Notes: generated by a model from the letters alone, not told the origin. DNA of 64,000 nt from Riptortus pedestris (GCA_019009955.1 CM032233.1:19873001-19937000); one strand, 5' to 3'. Counted from the first letter of the stretch, positions 1-12,049 are shown. Made by a program: numbers and translations.

Positions 1-516
1 CAACACCATATATAAATATAACCTGGTCGAAAACATCCACACAATTTTATATATATACATACTTACATTTTTAAAGGGTCTCATTTTCATCCCCTAGGCA
101 GTATCATTGGGCATTTGTAGAAAAGTAAAAAGGGTTTCATTAGCCACCATTTCCCTTTTCAAAACCCCCCCCCGAAGTTCTTGGATTTCACCCACTAATG
201 AGTTACTTTTTTCATATTATTACACAAGGAGGAATACTTTAGGATAATTAACAATAGATAGGATGATGCGGAAAATTCTTCTGTCAAAGTGTTTTCCTTT
301 GCCCTTCCAGTAGTTACTGAAATTTATAAAAATGTTCCACGACCAAAATTATTTCCTTTTTTCAAGAAGTGGTCTACCTTCAGAAACGTTCATTTCCAAT
401 GGGTTCCTCGTTAAGCCCACTGGCCACAGCGGTTTTTATGGACTTTTTTTTTGGAACGGCCTATATAATGGATAGTCGGAATTCCGTATAGCCTTAAACA
501 TGTTTCATTAAAGTTT
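1..516. other. AT-rich stretch, nothing recognised
   Basis: No long open frame, no RNA gene motif and no match to the repeat families seen elsewhere in the window, apart from short homopolymer runs. The first 20 bases resemble the AT-rich sequence beside the foldback element near 63.06 kb. Confidence 0.5.
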
Positions 517-895
517 TAGCAGGTTTCCCTTAAGGGAAATCAGCTATTGAGGTCGTACTCATGACGCAATTTTCAAAAACTTTCTTCAAATGTCCATCGA
601 TTCTACCCAGGAGTAGACGTAAATGAGGTCCGTTCAAAATTCTGCTCATTTATACTTATGTTACTTAAACAATACACTGTTATGTAATGAACCACATTAT
701 TCGAAGCTAAAATACCATACATTTTTTTCATGAGACCTTTATTATACGAGATAAATGCAAATATGTTAACGTAACACCTCTCCCTTCGTAAGTTCTTGGA
801 CTACTAAAATTTGATTGATTGAGGTAAAAATTATTCTAATCCATTATAAATTACATTACTAGATATAGTAGTAGTTTTCAATGCGTGACGGACTT
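517..895 (+). repeat. Helentron/DINE-1-like interspersed repeat, internally deleted copy
   Basis: The copy starts with a near-perfect palindrome (517-546) around TTTCCCTTAAGGGAAA. It continues with the family's conserved block containing GAGGTCCGTTCAAA (around 630), then jumps to the distal body and ends with TGCGTGACGGACTT. Compared with the copy at 1155-2146 the middle is missing, including the AT microsatellite and the C-rich block. No coding capacity is visible. Confidence 0.65.
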
Positions 896-1154
896 TTGTT
901 TATTAGCGCCTAATGATGGTAGTTCCGACAAGACTTGTGAGTAAATAAAGGACTCGGTGGGAATACTTCCAGTTTATAAGACCTGCATCCCAGATCTGCA
1001 CTCCCACATCTTGCACCATACGAATCATAACACAACTTTCTTTATTACACTGGCAAAGAAAACGATTTTGTACGGCGCATAAACAATTTACTAAAATATT
1101 TGTATCATTTGAATTGATTATGCTGAAGCTTCATTCTAATATAAGCTTAAATTT

Positions 1155-2146
1155 TAAGAGATTTACTTTAAGGGAAATCGGCTATTGATGTCGTACTCTT
1201 GACGTGATTTTCGATTTTTTATTCAGATTTCCATCAATCCTAGCTAGGAGATGACCAAAAAGGGGGGGGTTCAAAATTGTATGTATATGTGTATATTTAT
1301 ATTTGTCGGTTACCAGTCTAGCAGTCGCAATTATTATTTTATCGTTACCAAAGTCGATATATAAGTATTTCATGCAAATCTGTATATCAGACTCGTTAAC
1401 AGCTGAAGAACTCGGATCAGAGGGACCCCTCCCTCCCTCCGGGTTTAAAGGGAGAGAATATTGAAATTCCGGTACTATACGTCTGATAGAAAAATTGTAT
1501 CAAACTAATCTTATTGCAAATTAAATGGTCTATAAATATTAATTTGTACATTTATTCTCTATCTCGAATATTATCCGAGATATTTGCATTTTTTTAGTTT
1601 TCAGCTCTCAGTAATCCCCCACTTCTACTCATGATACATAAACAATACTCTGTTATATAATAAACTATTTTATTTGAATCTTAAATACCAAATACTGTTT
1701 TCAAGAGACTTTTATTATACGAGATACATGCAAATATGTTCTGGTCCCCCCCCCCGTCTAAGAACTTGGACCTCTAAAATTTTATTGATTGAGATCAACT
1801 TTATTCTTATTCATTACAAATTACAGAAACTAGATATAGTTAATAGTTATCAATAAAAGTGATATGTCACATTCTTATATATTTCAGTAATTGTTTTTTC
1901 TTTCATGTGAACAATATTTCTATCCATCTGTTCAGCAGTGAGATGTTGGCATACCTCTTTGTTTAGAATTCAGACTCTTTCCGTTGGGAGGTTATTAAAA
2001 TTGACTTAAATATTTCTCATTTTTGTTCGTATTTATTCAGTTAATATTCAAGGTGGTGTTCAGTTTTACCACTATGTTTATTTATCTATTGAAAAACTTC
2101 ACGAGGGAAATTTGCTTAGATACGCAGCCCAAGCCTGACGGACGTT
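1155..2146 (+). repeat. Helentron/DINE-1-like interspersed repeat, near full length
   Basis: This about 990-bp copy shows the whole family order: a 5' palindrome with GGGAAATC, the GGTCATCTCC-like block, an AT-rich linker, a block with GTTAACAGCTG, a C-rich spot, then conserved A/T blocks. It ends with GGGAAATTTGCTTAGATACGCAG and a degenerate hairpin before GACGGACG. Subterminal inverted repeats, an internal microsatellite position and a 3' hairpin are what non-autonomous Helentron relatives (HINE, DINE-1) show. The family assignment is inference. Confidence 0.65.
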
Positions 2147-2740
2147 TACATTTTGTTTGCATTAGGTTTTATTATGGGAGGAACAGAGAATGAGAGAAAA
2201 TTAAACGACGTAATTAGCGTGGTATTCCAGCGTGCAAAAAAACTGTCTTCTTTTCGGCGCGATGGACAAACTGAATAGCTAAAATTCCATCGGAAACCCC
2301 AATAAGTCTCTGAAAAAAAAATTCTGGCTGTTCCATTATCTTTTATACAGGGTTCAATCGTATGTGGGACAGCAATTGATGATGGCTGAGTGTTCCGATT
2401 AAACGAACTTAGACAGACTACCTTTGCGATGTGTATTCCGTTGTACATAATAAAAGGGAGAGGGGTGATGAGAGTTGGGGGCTTAGCAAACAGGCGCTCT
2501 CCAGCCTTTTCCATATTCATCATCGAAGGGACCTCTCCTAGGAACTGGCCCAACTTGGACCTAACCATCACTGCATTCAGACAACGCTTCTACATCATCC
2601 GCTGACAACTTTCATAATATTTTATATTTGCCGAATTCCATTAAAGAAATATTGCATATATACACATATAAGATAGAGATCTATATGGTTATATAGATTT
2701 AAATGAATATATTTCATGTGGCTAAACTAGAATAAAGAAA
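2147..2740. other. Unassigned stretch with a 141-codon minus-strand open frame
   Basis: An open frame runs on the minus strand at 2146-2571 (141 codons) and a 71-codon frame overlaps it on the plus strand. Neither shows a domain I recognise, and base composition is less AT-rich than the surroundings (for example 2440-2580). It could be a decayed element body. I do not claim a gene. Confidence 0.3.
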
Positions 2741-3515
2741 AGTCTGTCACGCAGGGGCTGCGTCAACTAAGCAGATTTCCCACGCGAAGATTTACAATAG
2801 ATAAATATACATAAAGGTAACACTATGCAGGCGAATGCTCAGTAAATTTACAATACAAGTTAATAATCTCTACAACGGAAAGCGGCTGATTTGTAAATAA
2901 ACAGACCATCCAACCTCGTAGGGCTGAATAGATAGATATACCAGAAATACAAAAAATTAATGAAATATATCTAAATATAACATATTAATTTTATTGAACA
3001 ATTTACTAAAGCTAGTGCTGTATGTAATGAATCAGAACCAGTTTTATCTCAATCACTCAAATTTTAGTAATCCAAGAACAAAAGAAGGGGTGGGGGGACC
3101 AAAACAGAACGTATTTGCATATATCTCACAAACTAAAAGTTCAATGAAAACAATATTTGGTAAATAGTTTATTATATAACATAGTATTGGTTATGTAGCA
3201 TGAGTAGATGTGGGGGGTTTACTGAAGGCTGAAAACTGAAAAATGCAAATATCTCGGTTAATATTCAGGATAGAGAATAATTGTATACACAATATTTAAA
3301 GTAAATTTAATTTGCAATAAGATTGTTTCTTTACAATTCTTTGATCCGACGTATAGTAACAGAGATATTTCGAAATTCCTCCCCTCTAAACCCCTCCCCC
3401 TCCCCTGGTCCGATTTCAGCCGTTAACGAACTTGATCTTTTTTTTTACACGAAACGACTGAATATCGAGTTTGATCACGATTAAACTATAATTGCGACTG
3501 CTAGAGCTGTAACAG

Positions 3516-3578
<63 letters not shown>
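2741..3578 (-). repeat. Helentron/DINE-1-like repeat, minus orientation, ending in (TA)n
   Basis: Read on the minus strand it ends with the family's 3' hairpin (ACGCAG, CCC, CTGCGT pattern with one change) and the subterminal GGGAAATCTGCTTAG. The body follows the same block order as 1155-2146. The internal (TA)n at about 3520-3578 sits exactly where other copies carry it. Beyond the microsatellite the expected 5' end is missing and a Helitron end starts instead. Confidence 0.7.
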
Positions 3579-3581
<3 letters not shown>

Positions 3582-3582
3582 T

Positions 3583-3965
3583 AGCTCAGATACCCGGCTT
3601 CGCCCGGGAATTCATTTGAGGCTGAATTGTGATGGTATTTTTTTTTTGGCAAGGCTTTACTTTGCACAATATTTTGACATTTATCCGTCCCAGTGTTTAG
3701 AGTTTATACCCGTCGATGATCTGGATTGGTTAATAATAAAATAAATTTTTTATGTAAGACTTCACTGTCCTCCATGTTGTCATATTTTCCGTATCCTGTG
3801 CACTATGCATAGATTTGAATTATTAAGGACAAAATTTTAACATAGATTTGAATTAATTTTTCCAGGTGAGGTACCTGGTAGTTCATATTGGAAAGAATTG
3901 TTGAGCATATCAATATTTCTATGCAAATTACTTGCTTCATTCATTGTTCCCGAAAAAATGTATAA
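3583..3965 (-). mobile_element. Helitron 3' end fragment
   Basis: On the minus strand the sequence ends with a GC-rich hairpin (CCCGGGCGAAGCCGGG) followed closely by CTAG and then T, the classic Helitron 3' end (hairpin about 10 bases before CTRR). The body shares a block (about 3811-3960) with 35047-35220, including CAGGTGAGGTACCTGG. No Rep or helicase reading frame is present, so it is a non-autonomous or truncated copy. The 5' boundary is not clear. Confidence 0.6.
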
Positions 3966-3973
3966 AACAAAAG

Positions 3974-4454
3974 TTTACTTCAGCTAGTGCTGTAATTTAT
4001 AATCAATCCGAATAATTTAAAGCCCTATCACTCAAATTTTACTAATCCACGAACTAAAGAAGGGGGGGGTCAAGAGAACGTATTTGCATATATGTCACAA
4101 TGAAAACAATATTTACAACTATATCCATATTCAAATATATCGGTTAATATTCAAGGTAGAGAAAAAATGCATATAACAATATTTATGGTAAATGTAATTT
4201 GCAATACGATCGGTTCTTTACAATTTTTCGATCCAACGCATAGCAACGGAGATATTTTGAGTTTTCAAAATTCACCTCCGTCTAAATCCTCCCTCCCACT
4301 GGGCCGATTTCAGCCGTCAACGAACTTCATCTTCTTTCTTTTACATAAAACGAATAAATATCAAGTTTTGTAACGATCATTTTTTACATGAAACGACTAT
4401 ATATCGAGTTTGATCACGATTAAACAATAATTGCGACCGCTCGAGCCATAATAG

Positions 4455-4499
<45 letters not shown>

Positions 4500-4609
4500 A
4501 ATTTGAACGGACTTCATTTTCGTCATCTACTAGGTAGGATCGAAGGACATTTGAAGAAATGTTTCGAATACAACCTCAATAGCTGATTTCCCTTGAGGGA
4601 AATCTGCTA
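3974..4609 (-). repeat. Helentron/DINE-1-like repeat, minus orientation, 5' end intact
   Basis: This copy lacks the hairpin-bearing 3' end but keeps the other terminus. After the internal (TA)n (4459-4497) come GAACGGACTTCATTTTCG and a final palindrome ending TTTCCCTTGAGGGAAATC. Together with 2741-3578 it defines both ends of the family. Confidence 0.7.
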
Positions 4610-4818
4610 ATACCCAGCTACAGTACATTAGGTGATTCAATCCATTTGAGAGAATTTCTTTCATATATTGAAGTAGAGTAAATGCAGAATTAAATTTCTA
4701 GAATAAAACAGTCTCCTATCCAGAGATATCCAGAGAGAATTCGGTATTCACAAATGTTTTACGGTTGGTAAAATAGTATCACACACACACACACCACACA
4801 CACATATATATATATAAT

Positions 4819-5510
4819 TCTACTATACGTGTGTATGTCACTGAACTCCTCCTGGCTGGACCGGTTTGAATGATTTTTTTTGTATGCGTTTGGGTGACGC
4901 CCTGGATGGTTTAGATTCATAAATCAGCCCGGCAGATGGCGCTGCAGTCGGCATCTAGGTTATTTATCTATACTACAACTAAACAGCTGGATCAACTTGA
5001 ATGAGTTTTTGTGTATGCAATCATTCATTCACTTTGTGTATGTATGCATTTAATTTTTTTGTACGCTGTGTTTTGATATTATATGTATCGCATTTACGTA
5101 AATATTGAGTGTATTATATTCACATATAAGTTACGTTCATCAAACAATGCCACGTCTTCGTGAACATGGTGGAAGTATTGTCGACGGACTCGGAATTCGC
5201 AATTGGTCCAGGACCGTCTGTTAAATAGATCGACAGAAGATCAATTGACGAACAATGAAAATTTAAGATACCATCAAGTTTATTCATTTATACTCCTCAG
5301 GAATTGTCTAAAAATATTGTCCATCAACTCGCATTGAGATAAAATTAAACAAACATTATTAATTATAACAAATTGTTTTTAGAAAAATTGATGTTATTTC
5401 AAAATAAAGAATAATGAAGTTATTATATTATTTCTTTTTTCATTTCATACTTTGTTTAATATCCTATTCGCTTAAAATATCATGCAGGACAACGTCTGTT
5501 GGGTCTACTA

Positions 5511-5511
<1 letters not shown>
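4819..5511 (+). mobile_element. Non-autonomous Helitron, 693 bp
   Basis: The element begins TCTACTATACGTG and has the 5' region common in insect Helitrons (CTGGCTGGACCGGTTTGAATG). It ends with a short GTC/GAC-type hairpin and CTAG (5508-5511), followed by T, the canonical insertion position. There is no TIR and no target duplication, as expected. Only short open frames are present (one starting ATGCCACGTCTTCG near 5147), with no Rep or helicase. The base before the 5' TC is T rather than A, so the 5' boundary may be off by a few bases. Confidence 0.65.
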
Positions 5512-5582
<71 letters not shown>

Positions 5583-5839
5583 GAACTGCTGAATCTAAAT
5601 ATAAAGTGATTGGCTTTTCTGGAAGATAGGGGATTGGTCGTTTTATTTCGTAATGTGTGAATCAGAGAGAGTAGTGGATGATTACAGAGCAGTTTGGGAG
5701 TAATCAGTCGGCACAAGACCGCTAACCACCAACCAATACAACAACTGTTCTAGCCACTAGCGGCCTCAGTCTGTTTCTACACCATCGAATTTCCTTTGTT
5801 TACTAACTCATTTCCAGTGTTAGCTCTTTTAGCTAGTTT

Positions 5840-5875
<36 letters not shown>
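5512..5875. other. (TA)n, unassigned sequence, second (TA)n and TTAA site
   Basis: (TA)n fills about 5512-5579, unassigned sequence follows, and a second (TA)n lies at 5842-5871. It runs directly into the TTAA target duplication (5872-5875) of the piggyBac element to the right. Confidence 0.5.
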
Positions 5876-6888
5876 CCCTAGAATGGTAGTGATATTATTT
5901 CCCTCTTAATGGTACTGATACGTAAATTTTACGTGTGCAACTGGTAATTGGTGAAATTATTCAAAATTTGTTAATGTTTGTGACTATTTTTTTTATTTTA
6001 TTAAAACATACACTTATCTTTAACTTATATCAGCATTAATATCTGATAATGTGCACGGCATTCCTTTCAGGCGCTTTGTTCGAAACACGTTCCGGAGGTT
6101 GTGTGCTCCATTCATATCCATTCTTACCATGCACAACCCCACCTTCTACATTTATTGTGACTGATCTGTCAATATTGTGTGGTTGAGAGGTTTTAGTTTT
6201 TTTTGCCTCTGTGTTTCTTCTCTTTCTTCGATTTCCTTGATGTTTTCTAAAATGTTCTCACTCTCATTGCTATCTAGTCCACTCTGTGTTGCAATCATTT
6301 CCGAATCAACCTCCTCATCACTTGGAGAATACTCCAGATAATCATCGCTGTCGTATCTTATATCCATCTATTTCATAATTGTTATTTTTCCCATCTGACT
6401 TATCCGAGAGTTCTTTCAACAAATTTCTGATTTCTTCATCCAATGAATATTGTTTCTCCATTTTTCCGAAACTATAAACAGATTATTTATATTCTTTCTA
6501 TACATCTTTGTCTTTCTTATATTCAAAAATAAAAGTTAAAAACATTAAGAGAAAATCAATTATAATTATAATATAAAAAATAAATTGGAAGAAAATACAT
6601 TAACTAAGTTGTGGCATAAAAACCGGTTATTAGTAGCGATACGTAAATTTTACGTGCCAAAAAGTTGCGGTTAATAGTATTGATACGTAAATATTACGTT
6701 TCGTTTTTATTTCAAAAATTAGTATTGGATGAGTGGGAAGGTTCACTTAGCTGCACTTGGCGGATATCAAGGCGGAACTGTCTGGAGGGCTCATAGCTGA
6801 GGGGTGAGAGTGGTGGGGTCGTTAACAGCCCTTTGATAACAGTTCAAACCAAATCATACGTAATTTTATGTTCACTACCATTCTAGGG
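5876..6888. mobile_element. piggyBac-family deletion derivative with TTAA duplication
   Basis: The ends are perfect inverted repeats, CCCTAGAATGGTAGTGA at 5876 and its complement ending at 6888. Both are flanked by TTAA (5872-5875 and 6889-6892), the hallmark of piggyBac. Just inside lie subterminal repeats of the palindrome-like ATACGTAAATTTTACGT (around 5918, 6640 and 6683), likely transposase-binding sites by analogy with characterised piggyBac ends. At 1013 bp it is too short for the roughly 600-codon transposase, and only a remnant is present on the minus strand. Confidence 0.85.
6036..6367 (-). pseudogene. piggyBac transposase N-terminal remnant
   Basis: The frame starts at 6367 with an acidic N-terminus (SDDYLEYSPSDEEVDSEM), typical of piggyBac transposases, and stops after 71 codons. 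In a shifted frame just downstream (about 6150 to 6036) the sequence reads NGYEWSTQPPERVSNKAPER, the conserved (N)G..W...PP.R....P.RN segment that follows the acidic region in this family. One frameshift plus a stop separate the two parts. The DDD catalytic domain and the C-terminal Cys-rich domain are missing, so it cannot be active. Confidence 0.75.
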
Positions 6889-6892
6889 TTAA

Positions 6893-8228
6893 GAACACTA
6901 CTGAATTGATTAGTAAACTCAAAGACATACACATAACAGAAAGAACAAAACTAGTTTCATTCGACATTAAAGACCTTTATCCTTCTATACCTGTACAAGA
7001 AACCATTGATATACTTAATACAAAACTGAGTGACTTATACGAGGAAGATTATATTAGGGTAATTACAGACATGACAACAACCGTACTAAAACAAAACTAC
7101 TTTCCCTTTAACAACGACATATACAAACCAACGGGCGGACTAGGAATGGGAAACCCTACATCTTCAATACTCACATAGATATTCATGCAACACCTCGAAG
7201 ACTCACACATCCCACAGTTAATGGACAAACACAAAATATTGCATTACTTTAGATTTGTAGATGACACATTTTGCATAACTGAAACAGACAATGCCAAAGA
7301 CATAGTAAATGACCTCAACAGAATACACACCCTAACATAACAGACAGAAATTGACAAAACACTCAACTTCCTTGACATCACAATTACTAGACGAAATGAC
7401 AAACTAGAGTACGGAATATACAGAAAACCGACAGCAACTGACACTACAATACATGCCACTTCTAATCACCCAACTCAACATAAACTCTCTGCATTCCGAC
7501 ACATGTTACACAGACTAAAATCATTACCACTCTCACAAGACAATTATGACAAGGAGTTGAACACAGTATACGACATAGCACACAATAACGGTTACCAACG
7601 AAACGTCATTGATAATATACTTGAGAAACTTAATAGTACTGACAAACAGAGCACAAACACTTCAACTGAATCAATTACCAAACGTCACGCTTACACGGGA
7701 CCTGAAACATATAAACTCACTAACGCACTACACAAAGAAGGACTACATACAACATTTAGAACCAACAACACGTTAAGACAAAAACTGACAAACAACAATG
7801 AAAACAAAGACATATACAACATGAACGGAGTATACAAACTTACATGCACTTGCAGTAACACCTACATCGGACAAACTGGAAGACGACTAAAGACCAGATA
7901 TACTGAACACATACGCTCATTCAGACTAAACAAACGAGACTCTAACTTCGCTAACCACCTTAACGACCACTGCCACGACCCTAAAAATATAACAGTCAGT
8001 ATGAAACTTCTACATAGACAAACAAAGGGACGTAGACTAGACATTTTAGAGAACATGGAGGTTTACAAACAACGAACATTTAACGGTGACATTATAAACG
8101 AACTACTCAACACTAGCTCTGATACGATATTCAGACCACTGAAGCTGCTTAAACGTACCAACAAACGAAAAAGATCTACAGACGGACGTACTCACGAACA
8201 ACAACAGACGAAGCGACGACGAACTTAG
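6893..8228 (+). pseudogene. Penelope-like element, RT plus GIY-YIG endonuclease, 5'-truncated
   Basis: One frame runs from the TTAA border at 6892 to the stop at 8228, interrupted only by TAG at 7176-7178 and TAA at 7338-7340. RT motifs appear in order: SFDIKDLYPSIP (motif A), GGLGMGNPTSS (motif B), RFVDDTF (motif C, about 7255) and KTLNFLDITITR. The C-terminal half carries GVYKLTCTC then YIGQTGRRLKTRYTEH, the GIY-YIG nuclease core, and ends in a Lys/Arg-rich tail. This RT then GIY-YIG order identifies Penelope-like retroelements, which copy RNA at nicked DNA. The RT N-terminus is missing, cut off at the piggyBac insertion. Two stops and no frameshift suggest a fairly young copy. Confidence 0.9.
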
Positions 8229-8560
8229 TTTCATCTTTTCAAATTCAATAAACTTAACTTACTCCACTGACTTCTATACCTGATTCGACCCAAATCATTC
8301 ACCTGACAAGACTAATCTCATACTTGACAAAAAACATACCTCTACTTTCACGTAAACAACCCTCGAAAATGTAAACAAGCTTACCCGGACAAAAACGTAA
8401 ACAAGCTACGACGGATAACAGGACATATATACAACTGACAAACAAACGGACACTCAGTATGACTTTAGACAGGCTTGAGGATGGTGCCCTCGCATCGAAA
8501 GCGCTTGCCAGCAGTACTCCAAGATCAGCCAGTGACGACGGTTTCCACCTACGGGAATTA
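8229..8560 (+). mobile_element. Penelope-like element 3' region and terminal repeat
   Basis: This is non-coding sequence downstream of the GIY-YIG stop. Its last part (8461-8557, from CAGGCTTGAGGATGG through CGAAAGCGCTTGCC) recurs at 12050-12180 on the minus strand and twice head to head at 18677-18960, so it is the element's terminal repeat. It ends in a short TA run. Confidence 0.7.
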
Positions 8561-8565
8561 TATAT

Positions 8566-8794
8566 ATATTATTTATTTATTTACATCCACCTTATGCTGT
8601 TTTGACTAATTGGGATGGGTTATCTACAGGGAACCACCCTTTTCTAGCTAGGGTGGGGCTAAGGAATTTATTTAATAAGTTTGTCACTTAATAAATTTCC
8701 TCTGCCCAGGGCGGGAATCGAACCCGCCACTCTAGGTTTACCATGTGAGATTAGGACCAACGCCTTAACCCCAAGGCCAACCTGAGCCACCAAT
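8566..8794 (-). mobile_element. tRNA-derived SINE
   Basis: On the minus strand the head reads like a tRNA: an A-box-like GGCCTTGGGGTTAAGGCGTT, then a perfect B box GGTTCGATTCC (8724 down to 8714) inside a GCGGG/CCCGC arm. A body of about 130 bp follows, with a run of AAAT units (8568-8583) as tail. RNA polymerase III would use the two boxes. A related copy lies at 63800-64000. It is a SINE rather than a tRNA gene, because the acceptor stem does not close and the body follows. Confidence 0.75.
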
Positions 8795-9859
<1,065 letters not shown>

Positions 9860-10368
9860 AAGTGCCGGTATGGCACACTAGTGAATAAGAAAGTACCTAT
9901 AACTCACTTAACAATTGGGTTGAATTATCTGAAAAAAATGTTATCCTCTAAGTAACGAAACAAGTTTTAATTTAAGAACAAATTTAAGCATTTAATGTAT
10001 ATGAAAAAAATGGGGGGAAAACACCAAAGAAAGGTTCTTTCTATTCTATATATATGGCATGGATGACCTTAGCCCTTCGTCAGCGGTTGAACGATTTTTT
10101 TTTACGTGACTGACGAATGCAGAATAAATATATAACGTATTTATATCGTTGTAATGAAGGGGGGGGGGTAAAAGGAGAACCTGGCTGATGACAGCGGAAA
10201 ATGGTTTAATATATTTGCAGAGGAAATACATTTTTGAATTTAAGGATAAAAATTGAACATTTACACATATGAATTTGCATAGTATAGATTTGCTATGCAT
10301 CTATTTCTGGAATTTCAGTGTTCAAACAGTTTCCTCTAGGGAAGCTGAGAAATAGAGACGTACACAGA
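9860..10368. other. AT-rich, unassigned
   Basis: Only short frames and a run of 9 G around 10160 are present. No recognised feature. Confidence 0.4.
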
Positions 10369-10515
10369 AGGCCTGATTTCCTCTACAATACGTTTTATTT
10401 TGATATAGTGCAATTTCAGAGAAACAGCTCCTTCTTCAGTGCCTTTTTGATGATGAAGCTGTTGCTTTAAAGTGCACTGTCCCAAAATAAACGTATTGTG
10501 GGGGAAAATAGGCCT
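10369..10515. repeat. 147-bp inverted-repeat element
   Basis: AGGCCT at both ends begins imperfect inverted repeats of about 35 bases (left arm with ACAATACGTTTTATTTTG, right arm with CAAAATAAACGTATTGT). Inner complementary segments around AACAGCTCC and GAAGCTGTT can extend the fold. On the minus strand the centre reads CACTGAAGAAGGAGC then CTCTGAAATTGC, an arrangement like a hammerhead ribozyme core. It resembles a short MITE or a Penelope-type terminal repeat. Confidence 0.55.
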
Positions 10516-10601
10516 ACCGTGTAAATTAAGACTGTATACAGTTTGGAATTAATTACCATGAAAGAAATGAACTGAAATTGGCATGAAATCCTTATTTTGT
10601 A

Positions 10602-10652
<51 letters not shown>

Positions 10653-10915
10653 CATACATATATATAATTCTAACCTCTATCTGAACATTGATTTTCTTCT
10701 AGAACATTCACGGTACTTTTTCATTTCGCATGCCATTGACACGATTGCTGCAAGTTGTGGCTTTGGTGTCCGCTGATTTGTTACCTTGTCATGCCGAAAC
10801 TGACTAACCAAATTTTAACTGAAGAACGAAACTCTGTACGTGCATTAATACTATTCCAACTTAGACATTAGGCTGTATTAATATTCTTAGATTCCAACGG
10901 GAGTGGTGGTTATAA
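10516..10915. other. Unassigned AT-rich stretch with (TA)n
   Basis: A (TA)n tract lies at about 10604-10650. No gene or known family is seen in the rest. Confidence 0.4.
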
Positions 10916-11100
10916 GGGAGTTCTCAAAAGAAAACCGGCTCTATTTCGTTTCCTATTGATTTTTCTGTCGTTCTTCATGAAAGAAGTTTTTGTTATTTAA
11001 AGTAACTTTTGTAATGTACAATTTCGTGAAATACCGTGGAATAAATAGGTTATACACTAAAAACTGTTGCGGGTGTCAACAGCTTACCGCAGTCATAAAT
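10916..11100 (-). repeat. Interspersed repeat related to 24.0 and 35.2 kb
   Basis: On the minus strand it contains GTTGACACCCGCAACAG, a TAAATAACAAAA block and AATAGGAAACGAAATAG, in the same order as 24100-24260 and 35245-35390. It is a diverged fragment with no coding content. Confidence 0.5.
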
Positions 11101-11735
11101 ATTTCGAGAAAAGCGTATCAATTTCAAGAGTAGAACTGTTTATACACAAGATGAATACTTTCAAAAATGTTCAATCATTAAATAAAACTACTAAATATTT
11201 GTCATAAATATCGGAATAAAATAATTTGTGATCAGGTGCATTGTTTCTATAAGTTGGAGCAAGTTTCTCATTTTTTTATAAAGTATGCCATACTTTAATA
11301 AATTTACACGTCAATGAATAAAATAATTTGTATGTTTTAGTCTTTAAAAAAAATCTACACATTCAGAGTTGCATACGGTTGTTAATAAAACTAATTTATT
11401 GTATATAACCATTTAAATTCTTGAATTTTATACTATATATTCTAAGAATTTGAACTAATTTTTTAACGAATGTATTATATAAGTATTAATGTAATTCAAT
11501 GATTTGCAAAGAATACAATTGACATGATATTAGATAATCGTTTATAGAAAAACATAACAAAAATAAAACTATTTGTCGCATCATATTATGTTATTATAAG
11601 ATCATGTTATTTCATGTCTTTAAAGGCGTGTTAGCTTTAGTTCATATTTTCTCTATTTAATTATTAAGAAAATTGACTTCATTATGAAATAACAAAAAAG
11701 ATTGACTGTATTTTTGGAAATACCTTTTGAAATGG
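11101..11735. other. Unassigned AT-rich stretch
   Basis: No open frame of note, no tandem repeats and no match to other families that I can see. Confidence 0.4.
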
Positions 11736-11880
11736 TGAAAGTCTTCTGCAGGAACTGGCATTGGGAGCTTCTGTAGAACTGGCAGTGATGCAAAACTATG
11801 AACACCTTGTGAATCACGTAAGTCAAGTATGTTAATATGCCGAGTTCCCATATTCTGGATAGACTCATTTGTAGTATACT
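11736..11880 (+). repeat. Diverged outlier of the modular tandem-unit family
   Basis: The stretch carries a diverged alpha-module: GGCAGTGATGCAAAACTATG, then CACGTAAGTCAAG, then GCCGAGTTCCCATATTCTGG. Spacing matches the array copies at 19-34 kb, and the orientation is the same as in all other copies. Confidence 0.5.
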
Positions 11881-12049
11881 TAGCAGAAGGCTTTATCTAG
11901 TAACATTGATAACTATAAAGGACAAACGACATATAACGCAATTATAAAAATATAAATATGTATATGTAAACTCTATTCACATTACTGATAATAGTCAAAA
12001 AAAGAGTTAATAATATTTACATTAAAATGCTTGATATTATTTAATTAAA

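Noticed and set aside
2146..2571. 141-codon minus-strand open frame as a gene
   Set aside because: No domain, no start or splice context, and an overlapping frame on the other strand.
5480..5716. Open frames rich in Ile/Tyr over TA tracts (also 9600, 10467, 12041, 35517, 46006)
   Set aside because: Translations of (TA)n and (CA)n microsatellites.
8714..8790. tRNA gene
   Set aside because: Good B box, but no closed acceptor stem and it continues into a body with tail; it is the head of a SINE.
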